A DNA stretch of 64,000 bases, taken from NCBI RefSeq assembly GCF_000739775.1, contig NZ_BBJH01000021.1:114956-178955 (forward strand). Direction: 5' to 3'. The translations under genes were made by a program, and so were the position numbers. This document shows positions 1 through 8,805 of this stretch, in pieces (position 1 is the stretch's first letter; every line of letters begins with the position of its first letter). This DNA is from Paraburkholderia heleia NBRC 101817. GTDB taxonomy: Bacteria; Pseudomonadota; Gammaproteobacteria; Burkholderiales; Burkholderiaceae. The notes under the pieces were generated by a model. That model had not been told where the DNA came from, made no database searches, and worked only from the letters and a program-made list of their open reading frames with translations.

Positions 1-1308
1 GGCGGTGTCGGCATCCATCCGCAGATCGACGCGCTCAGGCGCGGCGTGGATATCGTGGTCGCGACGCCGGGCCGCCTGCTCGATCACATGCAGCAAAAGA
101 CGATCGATCTTTCGCAGCTCGACATTCTCGTGCTCGACGAAGCCGACCGCATGCTCGACATGGGCTTCATCCACGACATCAAGCGCGTGCTCGCGAAGCT
201 CCCGCCCAAGCGCCAGAACCTGCTCTTCTCGGCCACCTTCGCCGATGAGATCAAGGCGCTCGCCGACAGCCTGCTCGACTCGCCCGCACTCATCGAAGTC
301 GCGCGCCGCAATACCACGGCCGAAACCGTGGCGCAGAAGATCCACCCCGTCGACCGCGACCGCAAGCGCGACCTGCTCACGCATCTGATCCGCCAGCACA
401 ACTGGTTTCAGGTGCTTGTGTTCACGCGCACCAAGCACGGCGCGAACCGCCTCGCCGAACAGCTCACGAAGGACGGCATCAGTGCCCTCGCGATTCACGG
501 CAACAAGAGCCAGTCGGCACGCACGCGCGCCTTGAGCGAGTTCAAGGACGGCACGCTCCAGGTGCTCGTCGCCACCGACATCGCCGCGCGCGGGATCGAT
601 ATCGATCAACTTCCGCACGTCGTCAACTACGATCTGCCGAACGTGCCCGAGGACTACGTGCACCGCATCGGCCGCACCGGCCGCGCGGGCGCGACGGGTG
701 AAGCCGTGTCGCTCGTGTGCGTGGACGAGCATCAACTGCTCAAGGACATCGAGAAGCTCATCAAGCGCGCGGTGCCCCAGGAGGTCATTGCCGGCTTCGA
801 GCCGGATCCGAACGCGAAGCCTGAGCCGATCCAGCGCCGCAGCCAGCCCCAAGGGCGCTCGCCGCGCCAGGGGCAAGGCCAGGGCCGCGGTGCGTCGAAA
901 GGCGCGGATGCCGCGAACGGCGGCCGCCCCGCGCAGGCGCGCGAACCGCGCGAGCCGCGTGAGCCGCGCGGCGGCAACCGCGGCGAGGGCAACCGGGAAA
1001 GCGGCCGTGACGGCAACCGCTCGCATGCAGCCAACGGTGGCGGCAACGGCGGCCAGCGCCCGGCCAAGCCCGCCTCGAACGGCAGCGGCATGCGCACCGC
1101 CAAACCCGTGAAGCAGCAAGGCGCCAATCACGGCGCACAAGGCGAGCGCGGCGAGCATACGCGCCGCGAAAGCCAGCGCGGCGTTTCGCACGAGAGCGCA
1201 CTGGGCCGCCCGCAACAACGCAAGCCGCAAGGCAACCCGGGCGCGCTGCTCGGCGGCCGCCCGGGCGGCAATTCGCGTCGCGACGGCAACGGCCAGCGCG
1301 ATCGCTGA
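1..1308 (+). CDS. rhlE: DEAD-box ATP-dependent RNA helicase RhlE (5' end outside window)
   Basis: The reading frame is open from base 1, so the true start lies upstream. The visible 435 residues begin inside the first RecA-like domain just before the ATPGR motif. The DEAD box (nt 136-147), the SAT motif, the second helicase domain and the HRIGRTGRAG motif VI follow. The Q motif and Walker A are off-window. The last ~170 residues are an Arg/Gly/Gln/Asn-rich basic tail, typical of RhlE-type helicases and likely to bind RNA. Such helicases remodel RNA in ribosome assembly and degradosome-associated turnover. A bidirectional terminator follows the stop. RhlE is preferred over other DEAD-box paralogues because of the motif context and RG-rich tail; the subfamily is an inference. 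Confidence 0.9.
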   Translation, partial: GGVGIHPQIDALRRGVDIVVATPGRLLDHMQQKTIDLSQLDILVLDEADRMLDMGFIHDIKRVLAKLPPKRQNLLFSATFADEIKALADSLLDSPALIEVARRNTTAETVAQKIHPVDRDRKRDLLTHLIRQHNWFQVLVFTRTKHGANRLAEQLTKDGISALAIHGNKSQSARTRALSEFKDGTLQVLVATDIAARGIDIDQLPHVVNYDLPNVPEDYVHRIGRTGRAGATGEAVSLVCVDEHQLLKDIEKLIKRAVPQEVIAGFEPDPNAKPEPIQRRSQPQGRSPRQGQGQGRGASKGADAANGGRPAQAREPREPREPRGGNRGEGNRESGRDGNRSHAANGGGNGGQRPAKPASNGSGMRTAKPVKQQGANHGAQGERGEHTRRESQRGVSHESALGRPQQRKPQGNPGALLGGRPGGNSRRDGNGQRDR

Positions 1309-1326
1309 TCTTCGCGTCCGGAAACG

Positions 1327-1360
1327 AAAAAGCCCGCTCCGGCAGCGGGCTTTTTGTTTT
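1327..1360. terminator. Bidirectional Rho-independent terminator
   Basis: An 8-bp stem (AGCCCGCT / AGCGGGCT, nt 1331-1338 and 1344-1351) with a CCGGC loop has A-rich sequence on the left and T-rich sequence on the right. It can therefore end both the rhlE transcript and the convergent ferritin-like gene. Confidence 0.9.
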
Positions 1361-1403
1361 CGCGGGCCGTTGTCCCAGGGCCCGTTATCAGCGTGAACAG
1401 GCC

Positions 1404-2237
1404 CTAGCGGAAGAAGACGTGTTGCGTGATCTTCGCGAGCGGATAGTGCACGCCGGGCCGGATCTTCGCGGGCAGGTTGAGCGGCTTGAGCAGCATCTTC
1501 ACGCACATGTCGGCGGAAAGATTGTGGCGCACCAGCTTGTTCACGCGCGCGGTGAGTTCGCGGCTATAGGCTTCGTCGCGCACGCGCTCGGGGTAGCGGC
1601 CCGCGTACACATGGCGCAGCGCGATCTCGGAATCCTCGTTCTTGATTTCCATCACGCGGCGCATGAGCGCGCCGAGCACGGCGAGACGCCCGTGTCCTTC
1701 TATCTGGTTGTACTTCTTGAAGTAGCTGAAAAAGTGCTTGTAGTGGCGTACTTCGTCGCTGCGAATGTTGTCGGTAATTTCCTTGAGCACGGGCTCATCC
1801 GAACATTCGCCGATCGCGCGGTAGAGCGTGGCGGTGCCGGTTTCGACGACGCAGCGCGCGACCATTTCGAGCGCTCGCGTTTTCTCGAACTCCTCGAACG
1901 AACAGGTCTTCGAATACTCTTCGATGAAGGTCTGAAACGCCGCGTCCCAGTCGAACTCGGGCCACACGTACTGGATGTACGTCTTCAGCGCGCGCCCATG
2001 CTGAAGCTCCTCGGGCTCCCATTCGCGGTTGAGCCACTCGGAGACCTCGGGGTCGCCGTTGAAGAACACGTTCAGGTTGCTCGTGTAAAGGTCAGAACCG
2101 CTTTCAATGAACGAAGAGGCGGCGAGGAGCAACATCAGGTCTTCGTTGGCGGCAGCGCGTTGACGGTCGATACGTGTGAGATCGATGTCTTCGATGCGCC
2201 AGGGCATCACATGGCGAGGCTCATTGTCGTTACGCAT
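1404..2237 (-). CDS. Ferritin-like diiron-domain protein
   Basis: A 277-residue soluble protein with the layout of a four-helix diiron carboxylate protein. Candidate ligands are E44, E77 and H80 (ExxH), E132, and E162 and H165 (second ExxH, in DEVRH). This pattern is shared by ferritin-like proteins and acyl-ACP desaturase or AurF-type oxygenases. Burkholderia orthologues are usually annotated only as ferritin-like, and the substrate cannot be deduced. It is convergent with rhlE and monocistronic by position. The ATG at 2237 precedes a conserved-looking N-terminus. Confidence 0.75.
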   Translation of the reverse strand: MRNDNEPRHVMPWRIEDIDLTRIDRQRAAANEDLMLLLAASSFIESGSDLYTSNLNVFFNGDPEVSEWLNREWEPEELQHGRALKTYIQYVWPEFDWDAAFQTFIEEYSKTCSFEEFEKTRALEMVARCVVETGTATLYRAIGECSDEPVLKEITDNIRSDEVRHYKHFFSYFKKYNQIEGHGRLAVLGALMRRVMEIKNEDSEIALRHVYAGRYPERVRDEAYSRELTARVNKLVRHNLSADMCVKMLLKPLNLPAKIRPGVHYPLAKITQHVFFR

Positions 2238-2867
2238 TGTGTCCTACTCCCGAAGCGGCGTTTTACGCCCGCGACGCGCGGCACCCGGCCGGAAGCCCGA
2301 GGCCCGGCGAATTGCGCCAGTCACGCGCGGCGAACGTTACAAGCCATCCCTATTTCCATCTTAGCTGTACTTTCGCGTAGCTGCAGTCACAAAGCACAGA
2401 CCGGACCCGCTTTCCACAGTTCCGGGAATGGACGACCTCTCCGAATTACGTCATGTAACGATCTCTGGTCGAGGCGCAAACGCAATACCCGCGGGCATAC
2501 CGTGTTTTGATGCGTAGCGTATTGAAGCGGATGCGCTCGCTGCGTGCCGCGATGCGGTACGAACTTCAAGTGATTTCGCGAATCTGGGCGGCTTGCACCA
2601 CCGCTCTCTGCGGGCCCAAATGTCAAAGGGAAAATTTTCGGGGCGTGGTTTGTACAACGCAGCAGCGTTGACTACACTCCAGTTCCCCGAGGTAGATCCC
2701 GGGCTGGGTGCCGTTTGGGCCGCGCACAGGCGGTCCGGGCGGCCGGTCCCTCCAGCCAGTCGACTCTCCCCGGTCGCAGGCTTTCGCTCACACCACCGCA
2801 TTCCTGTCGCTGCGCCGCCCTGCGGGCCGCAACCGGCGACCTCTGATGCGGCAACACGGAGAGAACG
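2238..2867. other. 630-bp intergenic region, no convincing gene
   Basis: This gap separates two divergent genes and is more A/T-rich than its surroundings in places. Overlapping ORFs run on both strands, but none has a ribosome binding site and recognisable protein character. A TTGACT hexamer at 2668-2673 could be a -35 element for the downstream small ORF, but the matching -10 (around 2691) is poor. I see no tRNA or repeat here. Confidence 0.5.
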
Positions 2868-3065
2868 ATGCTGAGTCCGCATGAATTCGCCACCCTGCTG
2901 CTAGTCCAGGACGCCCCCAATCAGCTCGACATGGAGCGAGAAGAACTGGACGCCTTGCTCGAACGACAGCTCGTCCAACTGGAGCGCCTTGCATCCGGCC
3001 TTCAGCAATGGCGACTAACCGAAATCGGCGACTCCGCGTTGCGCGCCATCAAACGATGTTCGTAG
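2868..3065 (+). CDS. Conserved small hypothetical protein (65 aa)
   Basis: A 65-residue ORF with a good Shine-Dalgarno (GGAGAG, 2858-2863) five bases before the ATG. The protein is mostly helical and acidic in the middle (EREELDALLERQ), with a basic C-terminus. It has no signal peptide, membrane segment or cysteine cluster. Small proteins with a similar N-terminus are, from memory, common in Burkholderia genomes; no function is known to me. It is isolated, with about 150 nt of untranslated sequence and then a strong terminator downstream. The RBS and terminator support a real gene. Confidence 0.65.
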   Translation: MLSPHEFATLLLVQDAPNQLDMEREELDALLERQLVQLERLASGLQQWRLTEIGDSALRAIKRCS

Positions 3066-3213
3066 CCTGATTCCGCGGGCCGAGTACCCGCGCAGCCACA
3101 GGCTCCATAGCCTTTTTTCGATTTGCGCGGACGCATGGATCGTCCGCCCGCCCGGCTTGTCGGGCACGTCCCCGATGCAGGCGCACGGCAGTAGACGTAC
3201 GCGCCTGCAGTGC

Positions 3214-3260
3214 ATGGTCACGCGGACCCGCGCGCTTCATGCCCGCGTGACCATTTTTTT
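3214..3260 (+). terminator. Strong Rho-independent terminator
   Basis: A perfect 12-bp stem (3214-3225 with 3243-3254) closes a 17-nt loop and is followed directly by a run of T (3255-3260). Only the + strand has the T-tract. It lies about 150 nt past the stop of the 65-aa ORF, so it ends either that mRNA or a separate short transcript. Confidence 0.85.
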
Positions 3261-3322
3261 ACGCGTGTCTCCTTGCTCGCGGGCACGTGCACACCTTGCC
3301 GCGGCACTGATCGGCTGTTCGC

Positions 3323-3700
3323 CTACCCGGCTCGCAGTGTGGGGTCGACCGCCGCGCGCCAGCTCAGCGCCTGCGCGCGCTGCGTGTTGAGGAAGTTCAC
3401 CCATTCATTCCGCGCCTCGCCATTGCCGCTCTTGCCGAGCGCGGTGTAGTGCTGCGCGAGCTGACCCTGGAAGCCGCAAAACTGGTCCTGGGGGAGCCTG
3501 CCGCGCCGATTCGCGACCCACGCGTCGAAAATAGCCGCGTAAACGCCTGGCGCATACGCACCGAAATCGACCTCCTGGCCGCCGCACATCTGCTGCAAAG
3601 CGGCGAGCGAGGGCGCGCGCCCCCCGCCCTCCGGGCCCGGCGGCGCGCCCACGCACCCCGCGAGCAGCACGGCCGCACCGATCATTGCAATTGCACGCAT
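3323..3700 (-). CDS. Small putative outer-membrane lipoprotein
   Basis: Starting at the ATG at 3700, which has a GAGG at 3706-3709, the protein begins with a short hydrophobic signal and an LLAGC lipobox. It would be cleaved and lipidated at the cysteine of LAGC. The mature part is about 110 residues with a Gly/Pro-rich linker and two further cysteines. The product is 125 residues. A longer in-frame reading up to 3763 exists but would bury the signal peptide. No family is recognised. The lnt gene in this window encodes the enzyme that would N-acylate such a lipoprotein. Confidence 0.7.
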   Translation of the reverse strand: MRAIAMIGAAVLLAGCVGAPPGPEGGGRAPSLAALQQMCGGQEVDFGAYAPGVYAAIFDAWVANRRGRLPQDQFCGFQGQLAQHYTALGKSGNGEARNEWVNFLNTQRAQALSWRAAVDPTLRAG

Positions 3701-3907
3701 GATTGCCTCGTTATCGTTTTCGACTGGTTGGAACGACTGCATCCCGACCAGGTATTGTCGCACCGCGCCGCACGAGCGACACCTTGGGCGTTGCGTGCCG
3801 CCGAAGCGGGCGCAAATCGCGTTCGGGCTATGCCGGGTTCGATGCCGCGCGCCGCGTTGCGGGGGTCGACGCGCTTACCGCCGCGCACCTTCCAGGGAGA
3901 CTGTAGG

Positions 3908-4519
3908 ATGCCTCAGCCGCACGCCGGGTCTTACATCCCCGCGCTGGACCAGGGCACGACGAGTTCCCATGCCCTGCTGGTCGAGCGCGGCGGCGCAATC
4001 GTCGCGCTCGCGCAGAGGGAGTTCGCGCAACTTTACCCGCGGCCCGGCTGGGTCGAGCATGATCCGCGCGACATCTGGTCGAGCCAGGCAGGCATCGCGG
4101 CTGAGGCGGGCGTCGGGGCTGCCGCGATTGCGGGCATCGGCATCACGAACCAGCGCGAAACGACCATCGTATGGGATCGTGCAACGGGTCAGCCCGTGTA
4201 CAACGCCATCGTCTGGCAGGACCGCCGCACGGCCGGCTATTGCGGCGAACGGAAAGCGCGCGGCCTCGAGCCGATGGTGCGCGCGAAAACCGGCCTGCCG
4301 ATCGACGCGTACTTCTCGGCCACGAAAATCCGCTGGATTCTCGATCAGGTCGAGGGCGCACGCGAAAACGCGCGCGCGGGCCGGCGCGATATCGGCGAGC
4401 TCCAGCGGCACTGGAGCCTCGAGCGCCGCTTCGCGCCCTCGTTGCCGCGCGGCGATGCAGCCAGGCGCCTGGCGGGCTGGCAGCGCGCGATCGTCGCGGC
4501 AAAAGCGTGGGCCGACGCC
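3908..4519 (+). pseudogene. glpK: Glycerol kinase remnant with large in-frame internal deletion
   Basis: The ATG at 3908 follows GGGAGA (3895-3900) at normal spacing. Residues 1-158 match the GlpK N-terminus: the ALDQGTTSS phosphate-binding motif, WVEHDP, GITNQRETT, NAIVWQDRRT, and the region around FSATKIRWILD. The chain then jumps at about residue 159 to what reads as the GlpK C-terminus (RRDIGELQRHW, RRFAP, AGWQRA, KAWADA), ending near residue 204. Roughly 290-300 residues of a ~500-residue enzyme are missing, including most of the second actin-like domain and the catalytic core. The frame is kept across the junction, and the normal stop is also lost: the frame stays open to 4714. It cannot be a working kinase. 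Confidence 0.85.
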
Positions 4520-4685
4520 GGCTGCGCAGACGCAGCGGACGACGGCCAGGCATCGCAGGCCGCCTGGGCGGTACGTGCAAAGAGCAAAAGCACGTATGAT
4601 GGGGGGTTTCCACCTTCCCGCCTGCCTGGCTCAAGGCGCGCACCGGCCGCTGGCCGCGCGCTGCCCGGCCTCTCTCGTTTCACGC

Positions 4686-5372
4686 ATGATCGACCATCTC
4701 ATCTGCGACTGTGACGGCGTGCTCGTCGACAGCGAAGTCATCGCCGACCGCGTTCTGTTCGATACGCTCTCCAGCACCTTTCCCGGCATCGATTTTCACG
4801 CCGCCGTGAATGCTGCGTTCGGCCAGCAGACCTCGCGCTTTCTCGCCGACGTCGCCGCGCGCTTCGACCTCACGATGCCCGAGGACTTTCTCGAGACCAT
4901 CGAACATCGTTGCGAAGCCGCCATTGCCGAATCGGTGAGCCCGATCAACGGCGTGCGCGACGCCCTGCGCCAGGTGACGCTGCCTGCCGCCGTCGTCTCG
5001 AACAGCCGGCTCACGCGCGTGCACGCTTCGGTGCGGCGCGCCGGGCTCGACACGATCTTCGGCGAGCGCATCTTTAGCGCCGAGCAGGTCGCGCGGCCCA
5101 AGCCTTACCCGGATGTCTACCTGCACGCGGCGCAGCAGCTAGGCGTGGAGCCGGCGCGCTGCATCGTGGTCGAAGACAGCATTTCGGGTTTGAACGCCGC
5201 GCGCGCGGCAGGCATGAGGACGATTGCGTTCGTGGGCGCGAGCCACATTCCTTCGGGCTACGCCGACGTGCTGCGCGAAATGGGCATCACGCGCATCATG
5301 GCGCACATGGAAGAACTGCCGGCGCTCGTCGAGGCCGGCGTGCGCGGCGAATTCGGCGACCTGCAGTCGTAA
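4686..5372 (+). CDS. HAD-superfamily hydrolase (phosphatase, beta-phosphoglucomutase/phosphoglycolate phosphatase type)
   Basis: A 228-residue HAD subfamily IA protein. Motif I is CDCDGVLVDSE with nucleophile D8 and acid/base D10. The serine of motif II is in VVSNSR, the lysine of motif III in RPKPYPD, and motif IV is VVEDSISG. The helical cap follows motif I. It probably dephosphorylates a small sugar phosphate or phosphoglycolate-like substrate; the exact one is not determinable. The start at 4686 puts motif I at the family's usual distance. In-frame ATGs at 4596 and 4599 are alternatives. The gene directly follows the glpK remnant, whose lost stop lets its frame run into this gene. Confidence 0.85.
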   Translation: MIDHLICDCDGVLVDSEVIADRVLFDTLSSTFPGIDFHAAVNAAFGQQTSRFLADVAARFDLTMPEDFLETIEHRCEAAIAESVSPINGVRDALRQVTLPAAVVSNSRLTRVHASVRRAGLDTIFGERIFSAEQVARPKPYPDVYLHAAQQLGVEPARCIVVEDSISGLNAARAAGMRTIAFVGASHIPSGYADVLREMGITRIMAHMEELPALVEAGVRGEFGDLQS

Positions 5373-5481
5373 GGCCGCGCGCCCCACCGGCGCGCCGGCC
5401 GCAAACGTCGCGCACGCCGCAATGAAAACGGCACGCGGCGCCCGTCGGCGCCACGTCCCTCACCCCGCTACCTTCAGCGCC

Positions 5482-6210
5482 TCAGGCCGGCTCGGCGCAA
5501 CGCTCGCGCGCCACGGCGAGCGACTCGCGAAACGCCGCCAGCTCGGCAATCGAAAGCACCGGCAGATTGTGCAGCTTCGCGAAGTCGTCGACCTGCTTGC
5601 CGCGCGCCATCGTGCCGTCCGGGTTCATCAGTTCGCACAGCACACCGGCGGGCGCGAGGCCCGCGAGTACTGCCAGATCGACGGTGCCTTCGGTATGGCC
5701 GCGGCGCGCCAGTACGCCGCCCTGCTGCGCGCGCAGCGGGAACACGTGGCCGGGGCGCACGATATCCGCAGGCTTCGCGTCAGGCGCGATCGCGGCGCGG
5801 ATCGTCGTCACGCGGTCGGCGGCCGAAACGCCCGTGCTCACACCGTCGCGCGCTTCGATCGAGACCGTGAACGCGGTGCGGTTGCGGCTCTCGTTGTGTG
5901 CCACCATCGGCGGCAGGTCGAGCGCGCGCACCTTTTCGTCGGACAGACACAGGCACACGATGCCGCTGCATTCGCGGATGAAAAGCGCCATCGTTTCGGC
6001 CGTGAGGCGTTCGGCGGCGACGATCAGGTCGGCCTCGTCCTCGCGGTCGTGGTCGTCCTGCAGCACGACCGGGCGGCCTTCGCGCATGGCCTGCAACGCG
6101 GCGGCGATGCGCGGCGGCACGGGCTCGGAATCGATGAACGGGAGATCGGCGGCGGCGTCGAGCGGCGCGCCCTGGGATGAAGCGAGAGGGGTACTGGCAC
6201 TAAGGGACAT
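5482..6210 (-). CDS. ribB: 3,4-dihydroxy-2-butanone 4-phosphate synthase
   Basis: RibB converts ribulose 5-phosphate to 3,4-dihydroxy-2-butanone 4-phosphate plus formate for riboflavin synthesis. The 242-residue length fits a monofunctional enzyme with no GTP cyclohydrolase II domain. The acidic metal-binding loop is at residues 52-62 (DDHDREDEADL), and RRGHTEGTVDL near the C-terminus is also characteristic. GAGGAGC (6218-6224) precedes the ATG. The leader contains an FMN riboswitch, so expression should fall when FMN is plentiful. The stand-alone gene away from ribE/ribH fits the arrangement in which an extra riboswitch-controlled ribB boosts flux. Confidence 0.95.
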   Translation of the reverse strand: MSLSASTPLASSQGAPLDAAADLPFIDSEPVPPRIAAALQAMREGRPVVLQDDHDREDEADLIVAAERLTAETMALFIRECSGIVCLCLSDEKVRALDLPPMVAHNESRNRTAFTVSIEARDGVSTGVSAADRVTTIRAAIAPDAKPADIVRPGHVFPLRAQQGGVLARRGHTEGTVDLAVLAGLAPAGVLCELMNPDGTMARGKQVDDFAKLHNLPVLSIAELAAFRESLAVARERCAEPA

Positions 6211-6381
6211 ATGAAACGCTCCTCGCGAGAGTTAGGCGAAAAACGTTTCAGGGCATTGCAAACAGACAGGAATCCCCGGCACGCGTGATTCGGCAGGCAG
6301 GCGGCGCGCCCCGGAAAGGGGGGACGCTCGCGCATCGGCCGAAACGCCGCGGCGGATGGGCAAACATGACCATCTGCACAT

Positions 6382-6545
6382 CTTCTTTCATCCGGACTAT
6401 GACCGTCGGCTCTGGCTTCGCACCAGATCTGCTGACCCTGCGCACGACACCATGAGGCTCGCGCAGGCGCTCGCGGGCTCGTCGGCCTTGCCTTGCGGCG
6501 CGGCCGGCATACCGCCGGTGGGGAATTTCGCCCCGCCCTGAAGAC
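6382..6545 (-). promoter_or_regulatory. FMN riboswitch (RFN element) upstream of ribB
   Basis: Read on the minus strand, the segment has the conserved RFN blocks in order: CTTCAGGGCGGGGCGAAATT, CCCCACCGGCGGTA, AGCCCGCGAGCG, a variable stem, GGTCAGCAGATCTGGTGCGA, GCCAGAGCCGACGGTCATAG, and TCCGGATGAAAGAAGA. The distance to the ribB start is about 170 nt, leaving room for an expression platform that may act on translation by sequestering the GAGGAGC site. Confidence 0.95.
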
Positions 6546-6650
6546 GCACTGATTACCGGATCAACCGGCGGGCAAAGGATACAACAGGCTGCGCAACTGT
6601 GCAGCGCGAAAAACTACGACTCGAGAATTTTCTCGACGATGCGACGCGGC

Positions 6651-7379
6651 TCATGCCGGCTGCGCCGCGCCGGTTGCGACCGTCCCGGCCGCCTCGGCCG
6701 TTCTGACCGCCTCGGCTGCCGATGCCGCTTCCCCGCCCGGCACGTACCAGCGCGGCGGCGTCTCGGCATTGAGTGTCACGCGAAACACGCGCGCCCCGGT
6801 ATCGCCCGGGTTGCGCAGGCTGTACGGCTGGTCGGCGTCGAATACGATCGCGTCGCCGGTTGCGAGCAGCTGGCGCCGATCGTGCACGCTCACTTCGAGT
6901 GTGCCCTCGCTCACCACGAGGTTCACCGTCGTGCCGGGCGCGCGGCGCACGCCGGGCTCGGTGTGCAGAGGCGCGATGCGCAGTTCGTGGAATTCGGCGG
7001 CGGCGGGCTCGCCTTCCGGATAGAGCGCGCGCGCCGAATAGCGCCCGTCGGCGGAAACGAGGCGCGACGCCCGCTCGGCGGGCAAATGCTCGAAACCGTT
7101 CACGGCATGCCGCCGCAGGAACGCCGCAACCGAGACCTTCAGCGCCGCCGCGACCTTGCACAGCACCTTGATCGACGGCACGCTGCGCGCCGACTCGACT
7201 TGAGCAAGCATCGCGCGCGAGACGCCCGAGGCGCGTGCGAGCGCATCGAGCGAAAGCTGGCGTTCGGCGCGCAGCCGGGCGAGGTTCACCCCCACGAGAG
7301 ACTCCAGCGTCTCGCAAGATCCTTCAGTGTGCGCAAGATTGGGCTGTGCATCGCGTACGAGCGCGAGAGGTGAATGCAT
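6651..7379 (-). CDS. XRE-family HTH transcriptional regulator with C-terminal cupin domain
   Basis: A 242-residue regulator. An N-terminal lambda-repressor-type helix-turn-helix (about residues 30-85, core LSLDALARASGVSRAMLAQVE) is followed by a cupin beta-barrel (about 130-205, core GTTVNLVVSEGTLEV and GDAIVFDADQPY). This two-domain family usually senses a small metabolite through the cupin, and often regulates an adjacent transporter or amino-acid gene. I chose the start at 7379 because CCTCC on the plus strand (7385-7389) gives GGAGG at ideal spacing; an upstream in-frame start at 7406 lacks one. The MFS exporter upstream on the same strand is a candidate target. The last 30 residues are Ala/Thr-rich and probably disordered. 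Confidence 0.85.
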   Translation of the reverse strand: MHSPLALVRDAQPNLAHTEGSCETLESLVGVNLARLRAERQLSLDALARASGVSRAMLAQVESARSVPSIKVLCKVAAALKVSVAAFLRRHAVNGFEHLPAERASRLVSADGRYSARALYPEGEPAAAEFHELRIAPLHTEPGVRRAPGTTVNLVVSEGTLEVSVHDRRQLLATGDAIVFDADQPYSLRNPGDTGARVFRVTLNAETPPRWYVPGGEAASAAEAVRTAEAAGTVATGAAQPA

Positions 7380-7557
7380 GGCTGCCTCCGGGCAGCGCCG
7401 CGTCATGGCGGCGCAAGAGCATGAATGGAGGCAAGACTAGCATCGGCGTTTGCCGCGCCCAACGAAGTTATCTTCACACTGTTATCAGTATTGCAGAGCG
7501 CAAATCCTGGATTGCTTTCGCGCCTGGCGCATAAGGAGCATTGCCCTCGCCGGACAC

Positions 7558-8748
7558 TCACGTATTCTGCTGCCGCGCCTCCAGGCGCGCATCGCGCAGC
7601 GGTACGGCGCGCGTGTCGAGCCGCGCCGCCGCCCATGTGAGCACGAGCGCCGCCACCGAGACGGCCGCGGCCACCCACGGCAGCGAGTCGAGCGCCACCC
7701 CGTGCGCGATGGCGAGACCGCCCATCCACGCGCCCATTGCGTTACCCACGTTGAAGGCGCCGATGTTCAGCGTCGAAGCGAGATTCGGCGCCGCCGCCGC
7801 CTTCGCGACCACGCGCATCTGCAGCGGCGGCACGGTCGCGAACGCGGCGATGCCCCACACGAATACGGTGATCGCGGCGGGCCACATGGCGTGGCTCGTC
7901 TTCGTGAAGACGGCCATGACCACGGCAAGCATCACGAGAATGCCCATGAGCGAAGGCATCAGCGCGCGATCCGCGAGCTTGCCGCCCAATGTGTTGCCAA
8001 GCGTCAGGCCCACGCCGAACAGCACGAGCATCAGCGTCACCCCACGCGGCGAGAAGCCGCCCACCTGTTCGAGAATCGGCGCGATGTAGGTGAACACGAC
8101 GAACACACCGCCAAAGCCCAGCACCGTCATGCCGAGCGCGAGCCACACCTGCGGGTCGCGCAGCACGCGCACTTCGTGGCCGAGCCCCGCCGGTCCGCTG
8201 TCGTGATGGTTGGGCACCAGAGCCGTCACGCCGGCGAGCGAAATCACGCCAAGGCCGCTCACGATCCAGAACGCCACGCGCCAGCCGAACTGCTGGCCAA
8301 TGGCTGTGCCGAACGGCACGCCCAGCACAGTGGCGAGCGTGAGCCCTGTGAACATCAGCGCGATGGCGCTCGCCCGCTTCTCCTGCGGCACGAGCGAGGC
8401 GGCCACGACAGCGCCGATGCCGAAGAACGAGCCGTGCGCGAACGACGCGACGACGCGAGCGACCATCAGGAGCGAATAGTTCGAGGCGACCGCGCACATC
8501 ACATTGCCGACGATGAACACGGCCATCAGCAGTTGCAGCGCGAGCTTGCGCGGCATGCGGCTCGTCAGCGCGGCAAGCAGCGGCGCGCCGGCCGCCACGC
8601 CAAGCGCATAACCGGTCACGAGCAGGCCCGCGGCAGGGATCGTCACGTGCAGATCGCGCGCCACATCGGGCAACAGCCCCATGATGAGGAACTCGGTCGT
8701 GCCGATGGCAAAGGCGCTGATGGCCAGCGCGAGCAAGGGGATAGGCAT
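7558..8748 (-). CDS. MFS transporter, DHA1 drug/arabinose-type efflux family
   Basis: A 396-residue inner-membrane protein with about 12 hydrophobic helices. The N-terminal TTEFLIMGLLPDVARDL and the proline-rich helix near ATVLGVPFG (motif C region) are typical of the DHA1 family that includes AraJ and YdhP. It would export sugars or small toxic compounds by proton antiport; the substrate is unknown. A CGGAG sits seven bases before the ATG. The XRE-cupin regulator gene follows on the same strand about 180 bp downstream. Confidence 0.85.
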   Translation of the reverse strand: MPIPLLALAISAFAIGTTEFLIMGLLPDVARDLHVTIPAAGLLVTGYALGVAAGAPLLAALTSRMPRKLALQLLMAVFIVGNVMCAVASNYSLLMVARVVASFAHGSFFGIGAVVAASLVPQEKRASAIALMFTGLTLATVLGVPFGTAIGQQFGWRVAFWIVSGLGVISLAGVTALVPNHHDSGPAGLGHEVRVLRDPQVWLALGMTVLGFGGVFVVFTYIAPILEQVGGFSPRGVTLMLVLFGVGLTLGNTLGGKLADRALMPSLMGILVMLAVVMAVFTKTSHAMWPAAITVFVWGIAAFATVPPLQMRVVAKAAAAPNLASTLNIGAFNVGNAMGAWMGGLAIAHGVALDSLPWVAAAVSVAALVLTWAAARLDTRAVPLRDARLEARQQNT

Positions 8749-8805
8749 CGAAATCTCCGAAAATCAGCCTGGATTCAAACGGGCTTCGGCGACATCCAGC
8801 GACCA

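Noticed and set aside
3449..3907. Upstream extension of the glpK-remnant frame
   Set aside because: The open frame before 3908 is antisense to the lipoprotein gene and non-homologous. The ATG at 3908 has the only good ribosome binding site.
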